A stretch of DNA of 64,000 bases from CAJMNU01 sp905214855 (lineage in GTDB: Bacteria; Bacillota; Clostridia; Lachnospirales; Lachnospiraceae), in NCBI GenBank assembly GCA_937890595.1, contig CALADM010000005.1, positions 1 through 64,000 of the forward strand, written 5' to 3'. The notes under the pieces are model-generated. The model had not been told where the DNA came from, made no database searches, and saw only the letters and a list, made by a program, of their open reading frames with translations. The position numbers and the translations under genes were made by a program. Shown piece after piece: positions 28,538 through 36,675 of this stretch (within the stretch, counting starts at the first letter, position 1; the number at the start of each line of letters is the position of its first letter).

Positions 28538-29964
28538 GATATAATCACATCTTGGCGGGAGTCTGTAATCTGGAGAGTCAGTTCTTTCACACTGATCTCT
28601 TCAGGCAGACTCACGATCTTTTGATATCCCACTGTAGTTCCCGCTGCAATCTCTTCTCTTTTATCTCCACATCCTCTAAAAATCCTAAATTTTTCAATTC
28701 TCTGACTTTTTCTGATGTCTTCTTTTATTACAATATAACGGATCTTTTGTTCTTTCTCCCATGTAAAGTAAAGCTCTGTCATGGTTTCCATCTTTTCATC
28801 CGGACAAAAAACACATTCATAAGAATCTTCCCGTACATAAACCGCTTCATATCCTTTTTCCTCTGAATTGGCGGAAATATCTGCCTTAAGGATGCTGCTC
28901 TTTTTGCGGTCAAATGTCTCTCTGATCCACTCTCCCAGTTCATGCAGACGTATTACATCATTCTCATGAAATAATCCTCTTTTGTCTGGAGGAAGATTCA
29001 AAAGAAAGGTTGCATTTCCTCCTACAGAACGCAGATATACCGACTTCAATTCCTCCAGAGATTTCACCTGATCGTCCTCATCCTCATGATAAAACCAGCC
29101 CGGACGAATCGATGTGTTTACCTCTGCTGGATACCAGATTGCCCGATCTGCATTCTTCATCACCTCACGGCTTCCCAGATCTCGATCTCCATCTGCAAGC
29201 CTCTTTTCACGAAATGCCGCATCATCTGTCTGTTGGCTGTTTTCTGTGATCTTTCTCTGGTCAAACAAACTTCCTGGTACAACGCTCCACTCACTTGGTC
29301 TGGTGTCTCCTGCTTCATTGCCACACCAACGGATATCCGGTCCGCTCACGCTGATACAAGCCTGTGGCTGAAGTTCACGGATCGTCTTATAATAGCGTTC
29401 CCAGTCATAAACCTGTTTTTTTCCATTTGGTCCTTCTCCACATGCACCATCAAACCATACACAAAAAACAGGTCCATACCATGTCAAAAGCTCTGTCAAC
29501 TGTTCTACAAAATAATCATCATAGGCTTTCCCCTGTCCATATAACTTACAATTTCTATCCCAAGGAGAAAGATATACACCAAACTCCAATCCCTCTTTGG
29601 CACATGCCTGAGAAAGCTCACGCACAACATCGCCTTTTCCATCTTTATAAGGTGAGTTTTCCACTGTATGAGATGTCATTTTACTTGGCCAAAGACAAAA
29701 TCCATCATGATGTTTACAAGTCAGGATCAAACCTGTCATACCTCCGTCTTTTGCCGCTCTCACCCATTGTTCTGCATCCAGCTGGGCAGGATCAAAGATA
29801 GACTCAGCTTCTGTCCCGTCCCCCCACTCTTTTCCTGTAAAAGTATTGACTGTAAAATGTACAAATCCATAAAATTCCATCTGTTGATGTCGAAGCTGAC
29901 GCTCTGATGGGATGATCTGTACCAGTTTTTTGTCCAACTCATCATACTTTATACTATTTCCCAT
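28504..29964 (-). CDS. intracellular GH29 alpha-L-fucosidase
   Basis: Glycosidase releasing alpha-L-fucose from oligosaccharides, 486 residues without a signal peptide. The TIM barrel includes FYGFVHFTVNTFTGKEWG, GLILTCKHHDGFCLWPS, and the presumed nucleophile Asp172 in VFCVWFDGACG. A C-terminal beta domain from about 370 resembles the carbohydrate-binding sandwich of the GH29-B branch, which favours alpha-1,3/1,4-linked fucose. AGGAGA precedes the ATG. The gene is convergent with the kinase and overlaps it. Cytoplasmic location means its substrate must be imported, which fits the nearby ABC systems. Specificity is inferred. Confidence 0.9.
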   Translation of the reverse strand: MGNSIKYDELDKKLVQIIPSERQLRHQQMEFYGFVHFTVNTFTGKEWGDGTEAESIFDPAQLDAEQWVRAAKDGGMTGLILTCKHHDGFCLWPSKMTSHTVENSPYKDGKGDVVRELSQACAKEGLEFGVYLSPWDRNCKLYGQGKAYDDYFVEQLTELLTWYGPVFCVWFDGACGEGPNGKKQVYDWERYYKTIRELQPQACISVSGPDIRWCGNEAGDTRPSEWSVVPGSLFDQRKITENSQQTDDAAFREKRLADGDRDLGSREVMKNADRAIWYPAEVNTSIRPGWFYHEDEDDQVKSLEELKSVYLRSVGGNATFLLNLPPDKRGLFHENDVIRLHELGEWIRETFDRKKSSILKADISANSEEKGYEAVYVREDSYECVFCPDEKMETMTELYFTWEKEQKIRYIVIKEDIRKSQRIEKFRIFRGCGDKREEIAAGTTVGYQKIVSLPEEISVKELTLQITDSRQDVIISYVGAFSDGTR

Positions 29965-30020
29965 ACCATCTATCTCCTGTTGCTTTACAATCTGCTTTTC
30001 ATTCTTTCTTTTATTTATTT

Positions 30021-30054
30021 GTTATGATTTTCTGTTATGATTTTCTGCTATGAC
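30021..30054. repeat. tandem 13-mer GTTATGATTTTCT
   Basis: Two exact adjacent copies (30021-30033, 30034-30046) and a partial third lie in the gap between the MATE stop and the fucosidase start. They lie at about 57 bases upstream of the fucosidase ATG, in its possible promoter region. Confidence 0.5.
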
Positions 30055-30079
30055 TCTTTATCCTTCGCTCTACTCTGAT

Positions 30080-31462
30080 TTAAATTTTAATCTTTGTCCA
30101 CTTTCCAGATTTAAATCGGATGGATGTCAAAATATATCGGCACAGCTGATCACAAGTAATCCCCATCCATATTCCGATCAAACCTATATGGAACACATAA
30201 CAAAACAGATACGATGCAATTGGTCTTACTAATGTTACACTGATCGTGGATGCGACAGTTGTAAACCAGATATCTCCTGCTCCTCTTAGACATCCCATAT
30301 AAATCACCTGACCAACCTGTAACAGTACAACAAAAACCATTACTTTCATGATATCCACTCCCATTGCAATGATTTCAGGTTCAGTAAAATATAAGTGGAA
30401 TAAAAATCTTCCAAACAAGAGATAACACAATGACAAAACAACTGAGATCATACCTCCCATATACCGACATAAACGCCCATATGTTTTTGCCAACTCAGGT
30501 TTTTTCTCTCCAAGGCTCTGCCCGATCAATGCCACAGCAGCCACCTGCATTCCATCTCCAAGAGAAAAAGACAAGCTCATTACATTCATTCCTACCTGAT
30601 GTGCTGCAAATGCCTGTGTTCCCAACTTTGCTGTCATAATAGAAACTGACATAAATCCAATACGGAGCAAAATCTGTTCCAAAAAGACACTGGAACTGAT
30701 CTTGACCATACTTTTGGCTTCTTCTAAACTTGGTTTTATATGTTCATGAATAATATAAGGAATACTGATAAAGTTATCTTTGTCCATAATAGAGCAGAAA
30801 CTCATACCACAGGCAACCACTGTTCCAAACACAGTTGCAATAGCCGCTCCTCTTATTCCAAGTGCAGGAAAACCAAAATGTCCATTAATTAAAAGAAAAT
30901 TACCAATTACATTGATCACATTTGATGTAATGTTCGTTCTCATGGCAATTTTGGTATTGCCAGATCCCCTCTGTGCCGCATTGATCACAAGAGAAAGAAT
31001 ATTAAACATCATACAGCCCATAATAATTCTAAAATAAATAACAGCTGCTTCATGTGTATCCGGTGCAGAACCAGAAAGATGCATCATAGGGTCTGCAAAT
31101 CCTACCATCCCGACACTGATGATCGTTCCCATAACCAAAACAAACATCAATGCCATCAAGAGAACCTGATTCGCTCCCTTTCTGTCTTTTTCTCCTCGTC
31201 TTCTTGCCACAATGGCGGAAACTGACACATTAACCGCAATAAAAATCGCCAGACCAATAAATTTAGGCTGTGTTGTCAGACCAACTGCTGCAACTGCATA
31301 TGCGCCAATACTGCTCACCATGAGAGAATCTATCATTCCTGCAAGAGCAACAAAAAAAGATTCCATCACTGCCGGCCATGCCATATTCACTGCAACTTTT
31401 ACCTGTTCCTTGTTCTCCCTGAAATCGTGACGGATTCCAGAAAGGACTCCCATCTTTTGCAC
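30080..31462 (-). CDS. MATE family efflux transporter
   Basis: Membrane exporter of the MatE family, 460 residues with about 12 predicted spans in two repeated halves; it exchanges Na+ or H+ for drugs or other cations. Characteristic sequence is AWPAVMESFFVALAGMIDSLMV early in the first half and GSGNTKIAMRTNITSNVINV before the second. The start is the GTG at 31462, nine bases after GGGGAGG; an ATG three codons later would have an 18-base gap. A 66-codon ORF with its own weak ribosome site overlaps this start in another frame. The substrate cannot be told from sequence. Confidence 0.88.
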   Translation of the reverse strand: MQKMGVLSGIRHDFRENKEQVKVAVNMAWPAVMESFFVALAGMIDSLMVSSIGAYAVAAVGLTTQPKFIGLAIFIAVNVSVSAIVARRRGEKDRKGANQVLLMALMFVLVMGTIISVGMVGFADPMMHLSGSAPDTHEAAVIYFRIIMGCMMFNILSLVINAAQRGSGNTKIAMRTNITSNVINVIGNFLLINGHFGFPALGIRGAAIATVFGTVVACGMSFCSIMDKDNFISIPYIIHEHIKPSLEEAKSMVKISSSVFLEQILLRIGFMSVSIMTAKLGTQAFAAHQVGMNVMSLSFSLGDGMQVAAVALIGQSLGEKKPELAKTYGRLCRYMGGMISVVLSLCYLLFGRFLFHLYFTEPEIIAMGVDIMKVMVFVVLLQVGQVIYMGCLRGAGDIWFTTVASTISVTLVRPIASYLFCYVFHIGLIGIWMGITCDQLCRYILTSIRFKSGKWTKIKI

Positions 31463-31694
31463 GTTTCTCTGCCTCCCCTTCTTTTTTCTTTGCCCTTTGG
31501 CTTATCTTCTATCTTACCGCCACTTTTTCCATATTGCAAGTATCTGTCTCTTTTTTCTCTGTTTCTCTGCCGTGATACAGCAGCAATAGGATACAGCATC
31601 TTTCATCCTTTCATAGATTATTTTCAAAACTACCCAAATAAACTTGCAGACCCTTTATTATCTGATCTAAAATCAGTGGAATATAGTTTTTAAT

Positions 31695-31733
31695 GCAAGC
31701 CTGTGGGATGAAAGCCACGAATTTATAACAAAA
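31695..31733 (-). other. copy A of a repeated 38-base intergenic element
   Basis: GCAAGCCTGTGGG, a 6-base variable stretch, GCCACGA and ATTTATAACAAAA on the plus strand match copy B at 51845-51882 with one mismatch outside the variable part. On the minus strand it holds TATAAA and a short GTGG/CCAC hairpin, upstream of the MATE gene. Confidence 0.6.
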
Positions 31734-31773
31734 CGGAGAATAACCAAATCCTATCTCATTTGGTACTCTCCGT
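31733..31773 (-). terminator. terminator of the purine pair
   Basis: Arms 31733-31749 and 31758-31773 (ACGGAGA core and CCAAAT) pair with one bulge. On the minus strand TTTTGTT follows. It is about 110 bases past the AICAR transformylase stop, within the 422-base gap before the MATE start. Confidence 0.65.
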
Positions 31774-31884
31774 CTTTTTCATGATCTATTTATCTATCAA
31801 ACCTGTTTTTGATCTGCTATTTTTTTGATCTGCTGCTTTTTATCTATTGTATTTTCTTTTAGACAGCCTGTAGTCAGTCTGTTT

Positions 31885-33063
31885 TTAATGATGGAACAGA
31901 CGGATTCCTGTGAATGCCATAACCATCTGGTATTTATCACAAGTCTCGATCACCTGATCATCACGCACAGAACCACCTGGCTCTGCGATATAAGCCACAC
32001 CGCTCTTCTTTGCTCTTTCAATGTTATCACCGAATGGGAAGAATGCATCAGATCCCAAAGATACACCAGTCATCTTATCCAACCATGCTCGTTTCTCTTC
32101 TCTGGTAAATACTGGTGGTTTTACCTTAAAGATTCTTTCCCATGCACCATCAGCCAGTACATCCATGTATTCCTCACCGATATACACATCGATCGCATTG
32201 TCACGGTCTGCACGCTTAATACCATCTACAAACTGCAAAGACAACACCTGTGGAGACTGACGCAGCCACCAGTTATCTGCTTTCTGACCTGCCAGTCTTG
32301 TACAATGTACTCTTGACTGCTGTCCAGCGCCAACACCAATCGCCTGACCATCTTTTACATAGCATACAGAGTTAGACTGTGTATATTTCAGAGTGATAAG
32401 GGAAATCAAAAGATCTCTCTTTGCCTCCTCTGGAAGATCTTTATTGGCCGTCACAATATGAGAAAGAAGTTCCTCATTAATATCCAGTTCATTGCGTCCC
32501 TGCTCAAATGTAACTCCATATACCTGTTTTCTCTCGATTGGATCTGGAGTGTATTCTGGATCGATCTGGATCACATTATAATTTCCATTCTTTTTGGATT
32601 TCAGGATTTCCAGCGCTTCTGGCTCAAATCCAGGCGCGATCACACCATCTGATACCTCACGTTTGATAATTCTTGCAGTATCCACATCACATACATCGGA
32701 AAGTGCAATAAAATCACCAAAAGAAGACATACGGTCTGCACCTCTTGCCCTTGCATAAGCGCTTGCCAAAGGAGATAATTCTCCCATATCATCTACCCAA
32801 TAAATCTTTGCTAATGTTTCTGTCAACGGAAGTCCTACTGCTGCTCCTGCTGGTGATACATGTTTAAAAGATGCCGCTGCCGGAAGTCCTGTTGCTTTTT
32901 TCAATTCTTTTACAAGCTGCCATCCATTTAACGCATCCAAAAAATTAATATATCCCGGTCTTCCTGAAATAACTTCAATCGGAAGATCCTGACCATTTTC
33001 CATAAAAATGCGGGATGGTTTCTGATTTGGGTTACAACCATATTTTAACTCTAATTCGTTCAT
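31885..33063 (-). CDS. stand-alone AICAR formyltransferase
   Basis: Transfers a formyl group from 10-formyl-tetrahydrofolate to AICAR, the ninth step of purine synthesis. At 392 residues it equals only the C-terminal transformylase part of bifunctional PurH; the MGS-like IMP cyclohydrolase half is absent. The catalytic Lys67-His68 lie in [14 protein letters not shown], and the folate/AICAR site appears as [25 protein letters not shown] precedes the ATG by ten bases. The cyclohydrolase step is supplied by the separate PurO-type gene 39 bases upstream, so the two form one operon completing IMP synthesis. Confidence 0.92.
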   Translation of the reverse strand: MNELELKYGCNPNQKPSRIFMENGQDLPIEVISGRPGYINFLDALNGWQLVKELKKATGLPAAASFKHVSPAGAAVGLPLTETLAKIYWVDDMGELSPLASAYARARGADRMSSFGDFIALSDVCDVDTARIIKREVSDGVIAPGFEPEALEILKSKKNGNYNVIQIDPEYTPDPIERKQVYGVTFEQGRNELDINEELLSHIVTANKDLPEEAKRDLLISLITLKYTQSNSVCYVKDGQAIGVGAGQQSRVHCTRLAGQKADNWWLRQSPQVLSLQFVDGIKRADRDNAIDVYIGEEYMDVLADGAWERIFKVKPPVFTREEKRAWLDKMTGVSLGSDAFFPFGDNIERAKKSGVAYIAEPGGSVRDDQVIETCDKYQMVMAFTGIRLFHH

Positions 33064-33102
33064 ACAAATCCAACCTCACTTTTTTCACTGTATGTTCACT
33101 GA

Positions 33103-33816
33103 TTACTTATTTTTATTGATGATCTTTGTCTCATATTTTCCTGTCGCAATATCAATATAACGTACAAACAAAGAAACTTTATTATCCTCATTCAGACTAT
33201 CCCATAAAAGGGCTGCAAACTGCTCCATATCATCCAATACCGTGATTCTCTTTGGCTCTCTTTCAAAGCTTGGAAGCGGATTGCCGTCACAACGGTATGT
33301 ATGGATAAAATGTCCCTCTCCTGCAATCGGATTCTCATATGCAAAGGTATAACGGCAGCAAGATTCTGGTCTTCCATTATCACTCTTTAAGATAGACATT
33401 GCATAATTATATTTTCCATTCTCAATATGCATGATTCCAGAGATGCGAGGGGTGTAATTTGGCGCATCTGGTTCAAATTCACGGCTTCTCAAAGACTGTT
33501 CAAAAGTCATCTGATGATCCATTCCCTCATAAATAGTATCTGTCTGATCTCCATTTGTAACGATCGTCTTATTTCCCAATACACGTACTGGTGCATAAAT
33601 GATCAGGCTCGGATCTTCCAGTTTGGAAGGGTCAAAGGCTTGTGTACGGATTCCCTCTCCATCCTCCACAAAAACACGGTTGCGGCTATTGCTGCTGCGT
33701 CCCATAATAAAATATGCTGTGACTGCTTTTGAGCCATCCGGTGTCTTTCCAATAATAATTCCTCTTCCCGGATATGCATTCTCTTTCAGTTCCTTTTCGA
33801 TAGATACTAATTCCAT
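33103..33816 (-). CDS. purO: PurO-type IMP cyclohydrolase
   Basis: Closes the ring of FAICAR to give IMP, the last step of de novo purine synthesis. The 237-residue product has family features GRGIIIGKTPDGSKAVTAYF, IMGRSSNSRNRVF and the segment around YEGMDHQMTFEQSL. This family was first described from archaea and is unrelated to the PurH cyclohydrolase domain. The ATG at 33816 lies seven bases after AGGAGG; the ATG two codons upstream is too close to it. It is first in a two-gene operon with the stand-alone AICAR transformylase, which makes the assignment coherent. Confidence 0.88.
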   Translation of the reverse strand: MELVSIEKELKENAYPGRGIIIGKTPDGSKAVTAYFIMGRSSNSRNRVFVEDGEGIRTQAFDPSKLEDPSLIIYAPVRVLGNKTIVTNGDQTDTIYEGMDHQMTFEQSLRSREFEPDAPNYTPRISGIMHIENGKYNYAMSILKSDNGRPESCCRYTFAYENPIAGEGHFIHTYRCDGNPLPSFEREPKRITVLDDMEQFAALLWDSLNEDNKVSLFVRYIDIATGKYETKIINKNK

Positions 33817-33884
33817 CTTCATTCCTCCTCGTGTTATTCCAGCCATTTCTTCTTTTCAGACTGATCTGCCCTTGTCTCTTTTTC

Positions 33885-33890
33885 ATTATA
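33885..33890 (-). promoter_or_regulatory. candidate -10 of the purO operon
   Basis: TATAAT on the minus strand lies 69 bases before the purO start. The -35 is weak (TGGAAA at 17 bases). The stretch upstream to the galK stop is very AT-rich and otherwise empty. Confidence 0.45.
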
Positions 33891-34013
33891 TAACAGGTAA
33901 ATAGGAGTTTCCAGTTAAAATATGTAATGGTTATTTATTAGTTTTACTTATTAATATAGCTTTATTAGTCTATTTTATTAATATATTATTTCATTTTCCT
34001 CTTTGTAAACCAA

Positions 34014-35306
34014 TCAATCTTCCAGCAATTCACTGAGGCAAACTGCCCCATATGGACGGATCATCATCCGATATGCACTTCCTTTTCCAGTAAAACGCTC
34101 AATATATGCAATATACTCATCCACCAGATCATTTGGAAGCATCGCCATGATCACGCCTGCAAAACCGCCTCCATGAACACGACATGCACCTCTTTGTTTT
34201 TGCTGGATAAACAACTCTGTCAAAGCCAGTGTCACAGTAATACCCTGTTCCTGTGGATCTTGATTTGTAAAGCAGTTCTGAAGCCACTTCCATGAAGAAT
34301 TACCAGATGCAGTGATATTTTCCAAAAAAGATGCAAAATCATTTTCTTTCAATGCCTTTATTTCTGCATCCACTCTCTTATTTTCCTCATAAAAATGAAG
34401 TGCTCTCAGTACTGCACGGTCTCCTGCCTCACTTCGGATCTTCGGAATCTCTGCGATCACACATTCCTCATCCACATCTGCCAAAACTTCTTTGCCAAAA
34501 TATCGTGCTACTGCTTTCATTTCATTTGGTACAGAAGAATAGTCCTCACTTAAATCTGCATGTCCTTTTCCAGTCTGCACAATGATCAGACTGTGATCCT
34601 GTGCACTGAAATCAAAATCAATCTTTTCTACTTTAGGTGCATTTGGATCTTTAAAATCAATCGTGATCAAACCTCCCACTGCACATGCCATCTGATCCAA
34701 AAGTCCTGACTGCTTGTTCCAGAATTTATTCTCTGAATATTTTCCTATATGTGCATAATCTACCACATCCATCTGTCCATCATTGTATAAGACATTCAAC
34801 ATGGAACAAATCAGCATCTCATAGGATGCTGATGAACTGACTCCTGCCGCACTAATGACATTGCTGGTGATATATGCATCAAATCCACCGATCTGATATC
34901 CTCTTTCCACAAAACCTGCCAGAATTCCTCTTGTCAGATCAATCGTTCCTGCCATCTTTGCGCTAGGTTTTAAATCTGTCAATTTGATCGTAAAATCCTG
35001 ATCGTATGTTGCACTTACAATATGTACCTCACCAGAATCATTCTTTGCTGCTGCTCCAACACAGTCCAGATTGATACTTCCTGCCAGAACCTTTCCATGA
35101 TTGTGATCGGTATGATTTCCACTGATCTCTGTACGTCCTGGTGAAGTGAACAGCAAAACATCTTTCTCCCCGAATTTATGAGTAAATCCCTTCACAACAT
35201 CCTCATATCTGCTTTTGTTCTCCTCTCCCAGTACACCATACATCTGTCTAAACAGCATATCTGCCTTTTCTGTTCCTAAAATTTCCTTTACCATTTCCGT
35301 TTTCAT
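34014..35306 (-). CDS. galK: galactokinase
   Basis: GHMP-family kinase that phosphorylates galactose to Gal-1-P for the Leloir pathway. The 430 residues carry the galactokinase signature GRTEISGNHTDHNHG near residue 57, the glycine-rich ATP loop SAAGVSSSASYE near 150 and the third motif GACRVHGGGFAGV near 385. It is somewhat longer than the E. coli enzyme at its N-terminus. It has its own promoter and lies downstream of an AraC gene on the same strand. It would feed free galactose into the same pool as the Gal-1-P from GH112. galT and galE are not in the window. Confidence 0.9.
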   Translation of the reverse strand: MKTEMVKEILGTEKADMLFRQMYGVLGEENKSRYEDVVKGFTHKFGEKDVLLFTSPGRTEISGNHTDHNHGKVLAGSINLDCVGAAAKNDSGEVHIVSATYDQDFTIKLTDLKPSAKMAGTIDLTRGILAGFVERGYQIGGFDAYITSNVISAAGVSSSASYEMLICSMLNVLYNDGQMDVVDYAHIGKYSENKFWNKQSGLLDQMACAVGGLITIDFKDPNAPKVEKIDFDFSAQDHSLIIVQTGKGHADLSEDYSSVPNEMKAVARYFGKEVLADVDEECVIAEIPKIRSEAGDRAVLRALHFYEENKRVDAEIKALKENDFASFLENITASGNSSWKWLQNCFTNQDPQEQGITVTLALTELFIQQKQRGACRVHGGGFAGVIMAMLPNDLVDEYIAYIERFTGKGSAYRMMIRPYGAVCLSELLED

Positions 35307-35370
35307 TTCGGATTCCTCCTGTTTCCCTGTATTTTATAGTCAGTCATAATCCTAGGTTATCTTCTCCACT

Positions 35371-35399
35371 ATCATACCAGAAAAGCTCCTCCGCTACAA
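35371..35399 (-). promoter_or_regulatory. galK promoter
   Basis: The minus strand has TTGTAG (35394-35399), 17 bases, then TGG-TATGAT (-10 at 35371-35376), an extended -10. It starts just past the AraC stop, 65 bases before the galK ATG. Confidence 0.6.
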
Positions 35400-35409
35400 C
35401 GGATTTTTC

Positions 35410-36309
35410 CTAGCTTTCCCAAAAAGATACATTTAACTGACGAAAAGCGGAAGGAGTGCATCCTTTTTCTTTTTTAAAAACTCTGTTAAATGTGGCAATA
35501 CTGTTAAATCCAGAACGCATAGCCACCTCTGTTATAGATACAGACGGCTCCATAAGTAATGTTTCTGCATATTCCAAACGCCTTTGAATGAGATAATGGT
35601 AACATGAAATATTCATCATTTGTTTGAATAGACGCGAAAAATGATAATAGCTAAAACCCGCCATCTGAGCAACCTGCTCCATATCTACCTCTTCTGTACA
35701 ATGTTCTTTTAAATAGGTACAGATCCCCAATATCTTTTCTATATATCCATTCATATTTGCCTCAGTCTCTTTATCCTCTGAGTCCTGAAATATTTTTTTC
35801 TCAACAAAATAGCTTCCTACCCCCGCAAAAAAACGCAGCATAATAGAATAGACCATCGCAGAAGAAAACAATTCATTTTTTATATATTCTTCTGATGCTT
35901 GCAGTAACAATTCTGACAATTTTAATTCCTTATGTTCTTTTGCCAGTTTTTCAATCATCTCTTTTCTGATCACTAGGATTGGCTGCATTCTAGGCAACAA
36001 AAATTCCATATTTTTTATTCTGCATAACATATCCGGATCCATCTGAATGATCACTCTTCTTCCTGATGTCTTTGGAGAATCCAAAATATGAAGAACTCCT
36101 GGTGGAATAATGCAAATATCCCCTTCCTCAAGAACTGTCTTCTTTCCATTTACTGTCACACTATACTGATTTTCACATGGCATAATAATCTCAATCGCTG
36201 TATGCCAGTGGAGAGGATAATCTAAAGTAGAATTATTGATATACAGACGGACTCCTTCCATATCTTTATACTCCACAGTTTCCAGAACACCGTCTAAATA
36301 TTTTATCAT
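35410..36309 (-). CDS. AraC-family transcriptional regulator
   Basis: A 299-residue regulator. The N-terminal cupin domain has LHWHTAIEIIMPCENQYSV and EEGDICIIPPGVLH. The C-terminal DNA-binding domain at about 195-295 has MEQVAQMAGFSYYHFSRLF and ITEVAMRSGFNSIATFNRVF. GGAGGGAG stands eight bases before the ATG. It is divergent from the GH3 gene across a 366-base gap that contains a tandem repeat, and lies ahead of galK. GH3 is the most likely target; galK control is possible but it has a good promoter of its own. Confidence 0.9.
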   Translation of the reverse strand: MIKYLDGVLETVEYKDMEGVRLYINNSTLDYPLHWHTAIEIIMPCENQYSVTVNGKKTVLEEGDICIIPPGVLHILDSPKTSGRRVIIQMDPDMLCRIKNMEFLLPRMQPILVIRKEMIEKLAKEHKELKLSELLLQASEEYIKNELFSSAMVYSIMLRFFAGVGSYFVEKKIFQDSEDKETEANMNGYIEKILGICTYLKEHCTEEVDMEQVAQMAGFSYYHFSRLFKQMMNISCYHYLIQRRLEYAETLLMEPSVSITEVAMRSGFNSIATFNRVFKKEKGCTPSAFRQLNVSFWES

Positions 36310-36432
36310 TTTTTCTTCTCCCTCCTTTTATTTTTCTTCTTTTCTATGATTCATTTCTTTCTTTTTCTTCTTTTCATTATTTTCCCTAATTCTTATTTTT
36401 TATTATACCATTTTCTATTTTCTTCTTCCATT

Positions 36433-36464
36433 CATTTATAATGCCGTACATTTATAATACTGTA
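36433..36464. repeat. 16-bp tandem direct repeat between araC-like and GH3 genes
   Basis: CATTTATAATGCCGTA (36433-36448) is followed at once by CATTTATAATACTGTA (36449-36464), 13 of 16 identical, each with TATAAT. It lies in the gap 36310-36675 and could be the operator of the AraC-type regulator or a duplicated -10 region. Nothing else clear is seen in the gap. Confidence 0.5.
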
Positions 36465-36675
36465 AAAAGCAAAAACGAAAGCATTCTTCCATATATTGAA
36501 CTTTTATCTTGTAACTCTAAAAATAGCCATTCATCTCACAATTTAAAAACTACAAATTTTCTGTCTAAATATTTAAATAGCAATTTTTGCAGAATCCCTC
36601 ACACAAAACGAGTAGCTCCTTTGGTATATGCATGATACGATAAAAAAAGAAATTTATACAAGAAGGAGTGATCGT

